From assembly GCA_012965075.1 (NCBI GenBank), contig DTSY01000010.1, positions 1 to 48,777 on the forward strand: 48,777 nt of DNA, read 5' to 3'. Below are positions 8,285 through 16,935 of this stretch, piece by piece. The notes under the pieces were generated by a model. It was not told the origin of the DNA and did not search any database. It saw only the letters and a list, made by a program, of their open reading frames with translations. Made by a program: the position numbers and the translations under genes. How positions within the stretch are numbered: position 1 is the first letter of the stretch; every line of letters begins with the position of its first letter. The stretch comes from Gammaproteobacteria bacterium. GTDB lineage: Bacteria; Pseudomonadota; Gammaproteobacteria; Magnimaribacterales; Magnimaribacteraceae.

Positions 8285-9215
8285 TGGACAAATTTAAGTA
8301 ATTATCAAAACTATCTAAGTCTATAGTTTTTGTTTCAGAAGAAATTCTTTTAATTAAACCACATAAAACTTTACTTGGACCACATTCTATAATTGTAGTC
8401 ACTTTCATTTCAGTCATTAATTTAATGGTATCTAACCATCTTACTGGGTTGTAGATCTGTTCGATTAATTTAGTTTTTATTCTCTCAGGGTTAGTTTCTG
8501 AAAGTGAGTCAACGTTGTGGATTACAGGTATTTTTGGTTCACTAAATTTAACTTTATCTAAAGAATTGGAGAATTTATCAGCTGCTTCCTTCATTAACAT
8601 ACAGTGGGCTGGCACACTCATGGGTAAGGGAATAGCCCTCTTAGCTCCCAAAGATTTACATTCTTGAATAGCTTTATTAATTCCTTCTTTTGTTCCAGAT
8701 ATTACAATTTGATTATAAGAATTTATATTTGCTGCACTGACTAAATAATCTGGACTTTGGCTAATTGTTGAACAAATTTCGTTTATATTTTTTTCTTCTA
8801 AACCAATAATTGCTGCAATCCCTCCTTCTCCCATGGGCACAGCTGCTTGCATTAACCTTGATCTTTCTATAACTAAGTTCAAAGCATCCTCAAAAGATAA
8901 AACATCAGCTGCAACTAATGCTGCGTATTCCCCTAAAGAGTGTCCAGCTAAACAAATAGGTTTTTCAACTAAACTAGAAATTTGGTTCCATAGAGCTACG
9001 TTTGAGGTCAGCATCAAGGGTTGAGTTATTTCTGTTTTAGATAAATCCTCTTTGCTTCCACGCTTTAAGAGTCTAATTAAATCTGTACCCAATAAATCAG
9101 AAGATTTATTAAACGTTGATTTAAATAGAGGTAAATTATCAATATATTGAACCAACATCCCAGGGTACTGAGAGCCTTGTCCAGGAAAGACAATAGAGAA
9201 ATTATTTAATGACAT
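8268..9215 (-). CDS. fabD: Malonyl-CoA:ACP transacylase
   Basis: Loads malonate from CoA onto ACP. The sequence shows FPGQGSQYPGM at the N-terminus, the nucleophile motif GHSLGEYAAL, and VPAHCMLM with the active-site His. I chose ATG 9215 (MSLNNFSIVFPGQGSQ, 315 residues). An in-frame ATG at 9248 would add 11 residues but overlap rpmF, and FabD proteins normally start only a few residues before FPGQGSQ. In E. coli, plsX and fabH lie between rpmF and fabD; here fabD follows rpmF after 10 bases. Confidence 0.92.
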   Translation of the reverse strand: MSLNNFSIVFPGQGSQYPGMLVQYIDNLPLFKSTFNKSSDLLGTDLIRLLKRGSKEDLSKTEITQPLMLTSNVALWNQISSLVEKPICLAGHSLGEYAALVAADVLSFEDALNLVIERSRLMQAAVPMGEGGIAAIIGLEEKNINEICSTISQSPDYLVSAANINSYNQIVISGTKEGINKAIQECKSLGAKRAIPLPMSVPAHCMLMKEAADKFSNSLDKVKFSEPKIPVIHNVDSLSETNPERIKTKLIEQIYNPVRWLDTIKLMTEMKVTTIIECGPSKVLCGLIKRISSETKTIDLDSFDNYLNLSNAERV

Positions 9216-9225
9216 CAGAGGAAGG

Positions 9226-9423
9226 TTATTCTTCTGGAGGTTCTTCATCCTTGTTTATTTCAATGACTTTTTTTCCTTTATAGAAACCATCTGAAGTCAT
9301 GTGATGACGAAGATGCTTTTCACCCGTTACGACGTCAGTAGAAAGAGAAACTTTTTTTAAAGCATCATGAGATCTTCGTTGACCTCTCCTTGATCTGGAA
9401 ACTTTACTTTTTTGTACTGCCAT
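9226..9423 (-). CDS. rpmF: 50S ribosomal protein L32
   Basis: A 65-residue basic ribosomal protein beginning MAVQKSKVSRSRRGQRRSHD, the near-invariant N-terminus of proteobacterial L32. It has no zinc-ribbon cysteines, as in other gammaproteobacteria. It follows yceD by 30 bases with GGAG upstream of the start, and precedes fabD. The C-terminus is acidic (KDEEPPEE). Confidence 0.96.
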   Translation of the reverse strand: MAVQKSKVSRSRRGQRRSHDALKKVSLSTDVVTGEKHLRHHMTSDGFYKGKKVIEINKDEEPPEE

Positions 9424-9453
9424 AAACTGCTCCGGTCGAGAATTTTAAATAAA

Positions 9454-9924
9454 TTACTTAATTAAGTCTCTAATTTTTTTAAAGGGTTGTATTTTTTCTA
9501 AATCTTCATTGTTTAAATCATCGTTATTATCTGGTCCACAACAATTAACTGTTGAAGGGAAATTTAAATGTATTTCTTCAGCAATCAGAACATCAATATC
9601 AAAGTTATCTAAATCCTGATAATGGACTTCAAGCGGTCCTTTTTTATCTAAATTTTCGTACCTGTTGTCTTTTATCCCTACTTTAATGTCTAAGTTCAGA
9701 TCTGTATCCATATGTTTAAAACATCTTAGGCATTCACTTTCGAAACTAACCGAAATAAATCCGTTTGCTAAAAAAACCTCTTTTGACAATCTTTCTATTT
9801 CTATACTTACTTTTATATCCTCTTTTATTTCACCTAATTGATCTAAATTATTTAGGCTTTTTAGCCTTTTCTTAATTTTTACGGGAAAACTCCCCTCATT
9901 AAGATTTAAGAAATTATGTTCCAT
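9454..9924 (-). CDS. yceD: YceD / DUF177 family protein
   Basis: A 156-residue acidic protein with the DUF177 core: ECLRCFKHMDTDLNLDI (a CxxC pair) and a second Cys pair near ...NCCGPDNND. The family sits almost invariably just before rpmF, as here, and in several bacteria has been linked to 23S rRNA and ribosome assembly. It overlaps the end of rluC by 11 bases, so it is translated from the same message. Confidence 0.88.
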   Translation of the reverse strand: MEHNFLNLNEGSFPVKIKKRLKSLNNLDQLGEIKEDIKVSIEIERLSKEVFLANGFISVSFESECLRCFKHMDTDLNLDIKVGIKDNRYENLDKKGPLEVHYQDLDNFDIDVLIAEEIHLNFPSTVNCCGPDNNDDLNNEDLEKIQPFKKIRDLIK

Positions 9925-10855
9925 CGTTACTTAATATTTCTTTGAATAAAAGAGGTTCTTCAGCACTACAAAAAATATCTATTTCTGGGAAATTTATCTC
10001 TTTAGCGTGAAGTAGCATTCTTTTTATACCCCTTTTACTATAAAAGTTATTTAATTCAACTTGTCCATATTTTTTATCTCCGATAATCGGATGGCCTTCA
10101 TTACTTACTTGAACTCTTATTTGGTGCGTTCTCCCTGTTAATAGAGTGCACTCTAATAGGCAGACCTTTTGATTACTTTTTAGTCTTTTAAACTTAGTTA
10201 TTGATTGTTTGCCATCCGGAGTTTCTATTACGTGTCGTTCCCCAGACCTTAAATGATTTTTCTTTAGATTTGAAGTGATTTGTATTTCTTTATGGGGCCA
10301 TTTACTTCCTACAATAGCTAAATATTTTTTTTCTACCCTCCCCTCTCTCATTTCTGTATTTAAAGTTCTCAGAACAGATCTTTTGAGCGATAAAACGATA
10401 CAGCCTGAAGTTCCTCTGTCTAGCCTGTGAACTAACTGAGCATTCTTGAATTTATCATCTATTTGTCTTACTGCCTCTATTAAACCCAATTTTAAACCGC
10501 TCCCGCCATGACTGGCTAAACCTTCAGGTTTATTTAAAATTAAAACTGAGTTTTTATTGTAAATAATTCTTTCTTCTAATAATTCTGTTAAAGATTTACT
10601 AGCTCTGTTTTGATTTCTCTCTTCAATCCTATAAGGCGGAATCCTTATAACATCATCTTTTTTTAATCTTCTATCTGGTTTACTTCTTGAGCCATTTACC
10701 CTTACTTCACCTTTTCTGATTATTGAATATATTTTAGACCTAGGTAAATTCTTTAACCTTGAAATAAGACAGTTGTCCAATCTAACGTCTTCATACTCTT
10801 CATCAACAATATAGCTACTTACATTGAGATATTTACTTGTAGAAATTTTAATCAT
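9914..10855 (-). CDS. rluC: 23S rRNA pseudouridine synthase RluC
   Basis: Makes pseudouridine in 23S rRNA; RluC of E. coli acts at 955, 2504 and 2580. The 313-residue protein has an N-terminal S4 RNA-binding domain (YEDVRLDNCLISRLKNLPRSKIYS...KGEVRVNG), then the catalytic domain with HRLDRGTSGCIVL, whose Asp is the nucleophile, and TGRTHQIRVQ. It diverges from rne across a 260-bp leader region, the usual gammaproteobacterial arrangement, and is the first gene of the fab operon here. Confidence 0.93.
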   Translation of the reverse strand: MIKISTSKYLNVSSYIVDEEYEDVRLDNCLISRLKNLPRSKIYSIIRKGEVRVNGSRSKPDRRLKKDDVIRIPPYRIEERNQNRASKSLTELLEERIIYNKNSVLILNKPEGLASHGGSGLKLGLIEAVRQIDDKFKNAQLVHRLDRGTSGCIVLSLKRSVLRTLNTEMREGRVEKKYLAIVGSKWPHKEIQITSNLKKNHLRSGERHVIETPDGKQSITKFKRLKSNQKVCLLECTLLTGRTHQIRVQVSNEGHPIIGDKKYGQVELNNFYSKRGIKRMLLHAKEINFPEIDIFCSAEEPLLFKEILSNDGT

Positions 10856-11115
10856 TCTTTATAAAGTGCCTACTGTGTGCTATTTTAAATAAGAAGTTGT
10901 AAATTATTGTTAAAAAAAGAAGTTTCAATAGGAAATTACAACTAATTATTAAATTTATTAAATAGAAAGGAAAGCAAACAGTTATAGTAAGTTTTCTGAG
11001 AGAAGAAGAATTTTTAGTCGCATGGGTGTGACACAACTTAAGAATTAATTCGCCCATTACATATACACCTCTCTGATAGCTATTTCTAGCTTTCCTTCAA
11101 CACAGAAGGAATGAC
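10856..11115. promoter_or_regulatory. Divergent rluC-rne intergenic region and rne leader with predicted secondary structure
   Basis: A 260-bp AT-rich gap. Readable structures are: an imperfect hairpin at 10896-10942 (GTTGTAA with TTACAAC outside, TATTG with CAATA inside); a long-range match between AAGGAAAGC (10967-10975) and GCTTTCCTT (11089-11097); a small hairpin AGCTA/TAGCT at 11078-11091; and a perfect 7-bp hairpin TTCCTTC (11092-11098) with GAAGGAA (11105-11111) that covers the rne ribosome-binding site. The two pairings of 11089-11098 exclude each other. In E. coli the rne 5' leader is the target of RNase E autoregulation, so a structured leader is expected. No good coding frame: the 69-residue minus-strand reading at 10848-11057 has no protein character. 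Confidence 0.5.
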
Positions 11116-13215
11116 ATGAAAAGAATGTTAATAAATGCTACTCAGCCAGAAGAACTGAGAGTTGCATTAATAGACGGTCAAAGCATATACGATTTTGATA
11201 TAGAGCAAAAAGGCCAAGAAAGAAAAAGATCAAATATTTATAAGGCTAGAGTTTCTCGTATAGAACCAAGTCTAGGGGCGGCATTTGTAGACTTTGGTGC
11301 AGAAAAGCATGGATTTTTATCCTCTAAAGAACTTGCCCCTCAATACTTAAAAAATAAAAAAGGAAAAAATTCTATAACTGAGTGTTTAACTCAAGGACAG
11401 GAAATAATTGTTCAGGTTGATAAAGAAGAGAGAGGCACTAAAGGTGCTGCCTTAACTACCTTTATATCACTTCCAGGTCATTATTTAGTCTTAATGCCTA
11501 ATAATCCTGAAGCTGGAGGAATCTCTAGATCTCTGGAAGGGAAAGACAGAGAAGAGGTAAAAGAAAACTTTAGAAGTTTAGATGTTCCAGAAGGCATGGG
11601 GTTGATAGCTCGAACTGCAGCTCAAGGCTCTTCTCTAGATGAACTGCAATGGGATCTTGAATATTTATTAAGTGTTTGGGATGCAATTCAGGAAGCTAAT
11701 CAATTACGGAAGGGACCTTTTTTAATCTATAGAGATGATGATCTTATTTCTAGAACTTTGAGAGATTTCTTGAGGGAAGATATAACCGAAGTTTTAGTTG
11801 ATACGGATGAAGCCTTTGAAAAGGCTTCGGAATTTTCTGGAAGATTAGCACCTGATCTTCAAGATAAAGTTAAGCGATACAATGAAGCAGTACCTCTTTT
11901 TACTAGATACCAGGTAGAAAGCCAAATTGAAACCGCTTATCAAAGAGAAGTAGAATTAAACAACGGTGGTTCCATTACTATTGATCAAACTGAAGCTCTA
12001 GTCGCTATAGACATTAATTCTTCAAAAGCAACTAGCGGAGCAGATATAGAGGAAACGGCATTAAAAACAAATCTAGAAGCAGCTAAAGAAGTAGCAAAGC
12101 AATTAAGATTGAGAGACATTGGGGGACTAATTGTCATTGACTTTATAGATATGGGCTCTTTAAGAAATAAAAGAGCGGTCGAAGATTTAATGCTCGAATC
12201 TATTTCTTTAGACAGAGCTAAAACACAAGTGGGAAGAATATCTAGGTTTGGTCTATTGGAAATGTCTAGGCAAAGATTAAGGCCTTCCCTTCAGGAAAGA
12301 TGGACTCAAGATATAGGAAGTCTGTCAACTGCGGTTTTAAGATTAATTGAGGAAGAAGCTGGAAAAAAGAAAAGCGGTGAAGTTAGGGCTGTAGTGTCTT
12401 CAGACATGTCAGTCTTTCTGTTGAATGAACGCAGATCCAGAATTAATGAAATTGAAGAAAGAACTAATGTAAGAGTAGTTGTAGTGTCTGATCCGACTAG
12501 ATCAGATAACAGATTTGAGGTAACCAGAATAAGATCAGACGATAACAAAACAAGAGGAGAAACTAGTTACAAAATACAAGACAAAATAGGAACTTCTAGT
12601 AAATTTGATTCTGCTCTTAAAAAGAAAAGTTTAGAAGAAGCTGCGGTAAGCATAACTCCAAACAAAAAGCCCAGAAGTAAAGGTCAAGGGTTCCTTTCTA
12701 TGATTGTAGAAACCTTGACAGGACAACCCAAGAAAGAACCTCCTTCTAAACCTAAACCTAAGCCTAAACCTAGAAGAGGTCCAAATAAACAAAGAAGAGC
12801 TAATAAAGACTTTAAACCAAAAGAAAATAATAGAAATCTTCAAAGAGGTTCTAATAACAGAAGTAAAACTAATAAAAGTATAAGCCAAACAAAAGAAGGA
12901 TCAGGTGAACCTAAAGAAGGAGCGGGTAAGCAAGCAACAAATCAAAAGAATGACTTCAAAAATGCTAAGCCCCAAAAGAAAATAAAAACAGATCCAGTTC
13001 AAAACAAGAAACCAAAAAAGATGCCTAGCACTAAAGTTGTTGATGCTAAAGAAAAGACTAAAAAAATAGAGCCTAAAAAAACAAAAGAGAAAGCTGAAAC
13101 TTCTGAAATCTCTGCACTTACAGAAAATAAAAATCTTGAAGTCCCTAAACAAGAAAGCAAAAAAAGTGCCAAAGACTGGGGACGAGCTTCTAATGATCCA
13201 AGAAATAAAGGTTAG
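11116..13215 (+). CDS. rne: Ribonuclease E, lacking the zinc-link motif
   Basis: Single-strand endoribonuclease and degradosome scaffold. The 699-residue protein starts MKRMLINATQPEELRVALID. It has an S1 domain (about residues 37-120), the 5' sensor region, and a DNase-I-like catalytic core with both metal-binding Asp residues: VAIDINS (D299) and VIDFIDM (D342). The large domain ends LEMSRQRLRPSLQERWTQD, then SLSTAVLRLIEEEA. The CPRCxGxG zinc-link that normally lies between those two stretches is missing, and the spacing is about 12 residues shorter than in E. coli. From about residue 500 the protein is low-complexity, rich in Lys, Pro, Asn and Gln, with a Lys-Pro repeat near residues 545-553: a disordered RNA-binding tail much shorter than that of E. 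coli (1061 residues in total). Confidence 0.95.
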   Translation: MKRMLINATQPEELRVALIDGQSIYDFDIEQKGQERKRSNIYKARVSRIEPSLGAAFVDFGAEKHGFLSSKELAPQYLKNKKGKNSITECLTQGQEIIVQVDKEERGTKGAALTTFISLPGHYLVLMPNNPEAGGISRSLEGKDREEVKENFRSLDVPEGMGLIARTAAQGSSLDELQWDLEYLLSVWDAIQEANQLRKGPFLIYRDDDLISRTLRDFLREDITEVLVDTDEAFEKASEFSGRLAPDLQDKVKRYNEAVPLFTRYQVESQIETAYQREVELNNGGSITIDQTEALVAIDINSSKATSGADIEETALKTNLEAAKEVAKQLRLRDIGGLIVIDFIDMGSLRNKRAVEDLMLESISLDRAKTQVGRISRFGLLEMSRQRLRPSLQERWTQDIGSLSTAVLRLIEEEAGKKKSGEVRAVVSSDMSVFLLNERRSRINEIEERTNVRVVVVSDPTRSDNRFEVTRIRSDDNKTRGETSYKIQDKIGTSSKFDSALKKKSLEEAAVSITPNKKPRSKGQGFLSMIVETLTGQPKKEPPSKPKPKPKPRRGPNKQRRANKDFKPKENNRNLQRGSNNRSKTNKSISQTKEGSGEPKEGAGKQATNQKNDFKNAKPQKKIKTDPVQNKKPKKMPSTKVVDAKEKTKKIEPKKTKEKAETSEISALTENKNLEVPKQESKKSAKDWGRASNDPRNKG

Positions 13216-14069
13216 GTAAAGCCCGGTAAATCTTTTTTTGTTAATTTATTGACATAACTCTCGATAAGTCTTCCTGAAATAGAAATTCTACCCGGTGGAA
13301 CATCAGGCAAGGATTGATAATGAAACCATTCAGCTATATCTATTTCTTCTCCATCTGGTTTCAAATCTCCTTCCTCATATTCAGCATGGAAACCCAACAT
13401 TAGTTGGCTTGGGAAAGGCCAAGATTGGCTTCCATAATATTGGCAATTTTTTACCTTGATACTAACTTCTTCAAATATTTCCCTTTGTATTGCCTCCTCT
13501 ACAGTCTCTCCAACTTCTATAAAGCCTGCCAAGGTACTAAAGATTTTAGTAGGGAAGTTTTTATTATGTGCGAGCAATAGTCTTTCATTATCAGTAACTA
13601 AAACAATAATACAGGGTGAAATTCTAGGATAAATTAGATTATTGCAATCTTTACAAAACATAGCTTTTTCAACTAAATGTAGTGAAGTTTCAGACCCACA
13701 CGTACCGCAATATTTATTTTTCCTATTCCATTCAACAAGCTGAATACTTCTAGAACAAATTCCAAAATAGGTATCAGGTATTATTCCTAAAAGAGTTCGA
13801 AATGGTTTTAGTGATGTTTCAGGTATAAGCAAAGACTCATTATCTAATTCAAGTGCATACAAAGAATTATTGTCTAAGTAGCCAATGAAATGTTCTGTCT
13901 TTACTGCCATTCCAGACCATTTATATTGGTCATTATCTATTAAAGCTAAGTTTTGACTGACGCTATCTATAAGCAGGTCTTCACCTTTAACAACCAAATA
14001 AATTTTCTCTAGTTGCTTGGTATCCGTGTTTTCAACAACAAAAGTTGTTTTTGAACTGAGCGTTATCAT
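13212..14069 (-). CDS. nudC: NADH pyrophosphatase / NAD-cap RNA hydrolase
   Basis: Nudix enzyme that splits NAD(H) and removes NAD caps from RNA. The 285-residue protein has a zinc ribbon (CGTCGSE then CKDC, about residues 121-142), a Nudix box beginning GFIEVGETVEEAIQREIFEEV (about 178-198), and SQSWPFPSQLMLGF, the SQPWPFPxS signature separating NudC from other Nudix proteins, with Ser in place of the first Pro. The stop codon overlaps the rne stop on the other strand, so the two genes converge with no space for a terminator between them. Confidence 0.92.
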   Translation of the reverse strand: MITLSSKTTFVVENTDTKQLEKIYLVVKGEDLLIDSVSQNLALIDNDQYKWSGMAVKTEHFIGYLDNNSLYALELDNESLLIPETSLKPFRTLLGIIPDTYFGICSRSIQLVEWNRKNKYCGTCGSETSLHLVEKAMFCKDCNNLIYPRISPCIIVLVTDNERLLLAHNKNFPTKIFSTLAGFIEVGETVEEAIQREIFEEVSIKVKNCQYYGSQSWPFPSQLMLGFHAEYEEGDLKPDGEEIDIAEWFHYQSLPDVPPGRISISGRLIESYVNKLTKKDLPGFT

Positions 14070-14154
14070 TTATTATCTTGTCTTCAATTTAACAATATTC
14101 GATTAAAATACAGTTTAACACTTAAATAAAATTATCTTTTAATCCAAGAAAAGT

Positions 14155-15498
14155 ATGGAACCAATCTATTTAAATGAAGGAATGATAGTTTCAGGAATCG
14201 TTCTGGCTATAAGTTTTATTTTAATTTTTACTGAAACTCTCCACGGGTTCCATAGAAGTAAAGTTGCTATGGCTGGAGCTGGAGCAATGATATTAGTGGG
14301 CCAGTATTATGGTTTCTATAGTCCTGATAAAGCATTCGAAGCGATTGACTGGAACGTCATATTCTTACTGGCAAGCATGATGGCTATAGTGGCAATAATG
14401 GTCAGTACCGGGGGGTTTGAGCGACTAGCGGCACAAATAGGAAGATTTGCTAAGGGAAGACAATTTTTGTTAATGGTCATTATGGGTACTGCTGTAACCC
14501 TTCTTTCACTACTTCTGGATAACGTTACTACGGTGGTAATTTTTGGTCCTTTAATAGTCTTAATAGCTCAAAAAATGAAAGTTAACCCTATTCCTTATCT
14601 TATGGCAGCAGCTCTTTTATCAGACACAGGGGGAGTGGCAACTCTAGTAGGTGACCCACCTAACCTAATGATCGGTAGTGCTGTAGGAATAAGCTTTATG
14701 ACTTTCTTAAAACACATGGGGGGCATAGTTTTAGTGGCCTGGATAGGAACTTTGTTTGCACTAAAATTCTTATGTAGAAAAGATCTTTCTATAACTCCAG
14801 AGGGAACTTTTGAAGAAGATATACCTTACAAAGATAAATCTCTATGGACAAAATCTTTAGCTGTTTTGGGGTTACTGGTTGTTCTCTTTATCAGCCATGA
14901 TGCCATTCATTGGCAACCTTGGATGGTAGCAGGAGCAGGTCTAATCATCTTAGTTCTTATAGCTAAGCACGTTGAAATGGAAGAAGTAATGAGAGAAGTT
15001 GAAATGCCTTTACTCATATTCTTTATTTCTCTTTTTATAATTGTAGGCGGAGTTGAAGGTAGTCACTTTCTGCAATACCTGGGTCAATTTGTTATTGGTT
15101 TCGTTGAACAAGATCTACTTCTAGCAACAATTGTTCTCATGTGGGTGGCTGCTTTTATGTCTGCTGCTATCGATAATATTCCTTTTACTGCAGCCATGAT
15201 ACCGATCCTTCTTTCTTTAGAAGCGCAAGGCATAGACATCACACCTTTATGGTGGGCATTAGCTTTAGGTGTTGGCATGGGGGGAAATGGCACTCATATT
15301 GGCTCAACAGCTAATGTATACATAGTGACTGTTTCAGAGAGACTAGCAAAAAAAGAAAACAATCCAGAATTAGCAATAACACCTTATAAATGGGCGACTA
15401 TAGGATTACCAGTGATGATTCTAACTTTAGTAATTTGTACAATCATTATGTACTTTTTCTTTGATTTTTACGCTACGCCCTTCCCTAGAACTTCTTAA
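14155..15498 (+). CDS. ArsB/NhaD/CitM-type ion transporter
   Basis: A 447-residue inner-membrane protein with about 11-12 hydrophobic segments. It has the two inverted-repeat signature loops of the ion-transporter superfamily: LLLDNVTTVVIFGPL with LSDTGGVATLVGDPPNLMIGS in the first half, and AAIDNIPFTAAMIPIL with GGNGTHIGSTANVY in the second. These match the ArsB / NhaD / P-protein group, whose members move arsenite, sodium/protons or dicarboxylates. Substrate cannot be decided; no ars genes are nearby. It precedes dusA by 13 bases and is probably co-transcribed with it. Confidence 0.85.
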   Translation: MEPIYLNEGMIVSGIVLAISFILIFTETLHGFHRSKVAMAGAGAMILVGQYYGFYSPDKAFEAIDWNVIFLLASMMAIVAIMVSTGGFERLAAQIGRFAKGRQFLLMVIMGTAVTLLSLLLDNVTTVVIFGPLIVLIAQKMKVNPIPYLMAAALLSDTGGVATLVGDPPNLMIGSAVGISFMTFLKHMGGIVLVAWIGTLFALKFLCRKDLSITPEGTFEEDIPYKDKSLWTKSLAVLGLLVVLFISHDAIHWQPWMVAGAGLIILVLIAKHVEMEEVMREVEMPLLIFFISLFIIVGGVEGSHFLQYLGQFVIGFVEQDLLLATIVLMWVAAFMSAAIDNIPFTAAMIPILLSLEAQGIDITPLWWALALGVGMGGNGTHIGSTANVYIVTVSERLAKKENNPELAITPYKWATIGLPVMILTLVICTIIMYFFFDFYATPFPRTS

Positions 15499-15511
15499 AT
15501 CAGTATAAAAA

Positions 15512-16468
15512 ATGAACAGACGATTTTGTGTAGCACCTATGATGGATAGAACTGATCGCCATGAAAGATTCTTTTTAAGAAGTCTTAGTAAAAAAGCTTT
15601 TTTGTATACAGAAATGATAAATGTGAATGCGCTTCTGTATGGAGATAAAAAAGACATTTTATTATTCAATGAATGCGAGCACCCACTGGGTATTCAATTA
15701 GGCGGTAATGACCCGATAAAATTAGGGGACTCTGCTATTATTTCTGAAGCCTCTGGATATGATGAGATAAACCTAAATATTGGATGTCCAAGCCCTAAAG
15801 TCCAAAATGGAGAATTTGGTGCAGTTCTTATGAAAAATCCTAAGTTAGTGGCTCAATGTATTAAATCTATTAAGAATAAAGTTAAAATTCCTGTCTCAGT
15901 AAAATGTCGTATAGGAGTTGATGATATGAATGAAGATAAAGATTTAAGTGCCTTTATCAAAGAAGTAAGTGACTCAGGCTGCAAGGTTTTTATTGTTCAT
16001 GCTCGCAAGGCTTGGCTTAAAGGTCTAAGTCCTAAGGAAAATAGAAATATACCCCCCCTTAATTATCAGAGAGTTTATCGGCTGAAAGAAGAATTCCCAG
16101 ATTTAGAAATTATTATAAATGGTGGACTAGAGAAAATAGAGGATAGCGAAAAACATCTACGATTTGTAGACGGAGTCATGATGGGTAGAAATATTTATGA
16201 AGATCCTTATCAACTTTTAAAAGTAGACCCCTTGATTTACGGACTTCCTGAGTCCTTAAAGACCAAAAGGGATATTCTTTTAGAAATGATCCCATATGTT
16301 ATGCAACAAAATAATTCTGGTGAAAAAATACAGCTTGTCTGTAAACACTTCATGGGATTAGCTAAAGGTACTAAATTTGCTAAAAATATTAGATCAAGTC
16401 TTGCTAGATTACACACTTTTAAGAGGCCTGAAAAAAAACTCATTCAAATTGCTAATCAACTAAGTTAA
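15512..16468 (+). CDS. dusA: tRNA-dihydrouridine synthase A
   Basis: FMN-dependent reduction of uridine in the tRNA D-loop. The 318-residue TIM-barrel protein has APMMDRTDRHERFF at the N-terminus (FMN loop and the DusA-type DRTDRH), NIGCPSPKVQNGEFGA with the catalytic Cys (about residue 92), KCRIGVDD, HARKAWLKGLSPKENR and NGGL/MMGR phosphate-binding loops. Length and motifs fit DusA rather than DusB or DusC. It is followed after 2 bases by the TerB-like gene. Confidence 0.93.
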   Translation: MNRRFCVAPMMDRTDRHERFFLRSLSKKAFLYTEMINVNALLYGDKKDILLFNECEHPLGIQLGGNDPIKLGDSAIISEASGYDEINLNIGCPSPKVQNGEFGAVLMKNPKLVAQCIKSIKNKVKIPVSVKCRIGVDDMNEDKDLSAFIKEVSDSGCKVFIVHARKAWLKGLSPKENRNIPPLNYQRVYRLKEEFPDLEIIINGGLEKIEDSEKHLRFVDGVMMGRNIYEDPYQLLKVDPLIYGLPESLKTKRDILLEMIPYVMQQNNSGEKIQLVCKHFMGLAKGTKFAKNIRSSLARLHTFKRPEKKLIQIANQLS

Positions 16469-16470
16469 AG

Positions 16471-16935
16471 ATGCTTAAAAAAATAAAAGGGTATATTTCT
16501 GAATTTGGGAATCAATCTTCTGATTCAGAAAACCAAGAAGAAAAAGAAAAAAACATTATTAATAATGCCTGTGCAGCTCTTTTAATTGAAACAGCTCTAG
16601 CTGATAAAGTATTTAACACTGAAGAAATAGATTCAATGAAAAAAACATTAAGAGAAGTGTACGAGATAGATGAAAAAGATTTAGATGAGTTAATAAGCGA
16701 ATCTGAAAAGAAAGTTTCTGAATCAACTTCTTTATATGAATACACAAGGCTAATAAATGATTTATGTGATTATCAAGATAAGCTTAAATTAATTCAAAAT
16801 CTATGGGCTATAGCTTTCGCTGATAAACACTTGGATAAATATGAAGAATATTTAATAAGAAAAATCTCTGATCTTCTTTATGTTAGTCACAGCGACTTTA
16901 TTCAACAAAAATTAAATGTGAAAGAAAGCCTTTAA
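16471..16935 (+). CDS. TerB-like (COG4103-type) protein
   Basis: A 154-residue acidic, all-helical protein. After a charged linker (about residues 15-30) comes the repeated pattern of the TerB family: ACAALLIETALADKVFNTEEIDSMKK and later LWAIAFADKHLDKYEEYLIRKISDLL, where ADxxxxxxE acidic pairs are the likely metal-binding positions. Proteins of this kind are widespread in proteobacteria and have no firm function; the link to tellurite is nominal. It follows dusA by 2 bases and converges on mlaA with a 4-base overlap. Confidence 0.75.
   Translation: MLKKIKGYISEFGNQSSDSENQEEKEKNIINNACAALLIETALADKVFNTEEIDSMKKTLREVYEIDEKDLDELISESEKKVSESTSLYEYTRLINDLCDYQDKLKLIQNLWAIAFADKHLDKYEEYLIRKISDLLYVSHSDFIQQKLNVKESL

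Noticed and set aside
10848..11057. 69-residue minus-strand reading frame between rluC and rne
   Set aside because: Low-complexity, no family character, overlaps the rluC start and lies in the rne leader; there is no good ribosome-binding site. Treated as non-coding.
12738..12777. Short tandem repeat (Lys-Pro codons) in rne
   Set aside because: It is a coding low-complexity stretch in the disordered tail of RNase E, not a CRISPR or regulatory repeat.
12306..13152. Several minus-strand reading frames inside rne
   Set aside because: They are shadows of the Lys- and Arg-rich RNase E tail (Phe/Leu-rich on the complement) without start signals or family features.
16471..16935. TerB-like gene as evidence of tellurite resistance
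   Set aside because: No other ter genes are present; the COG4103-type proteins are common without any resistance link.
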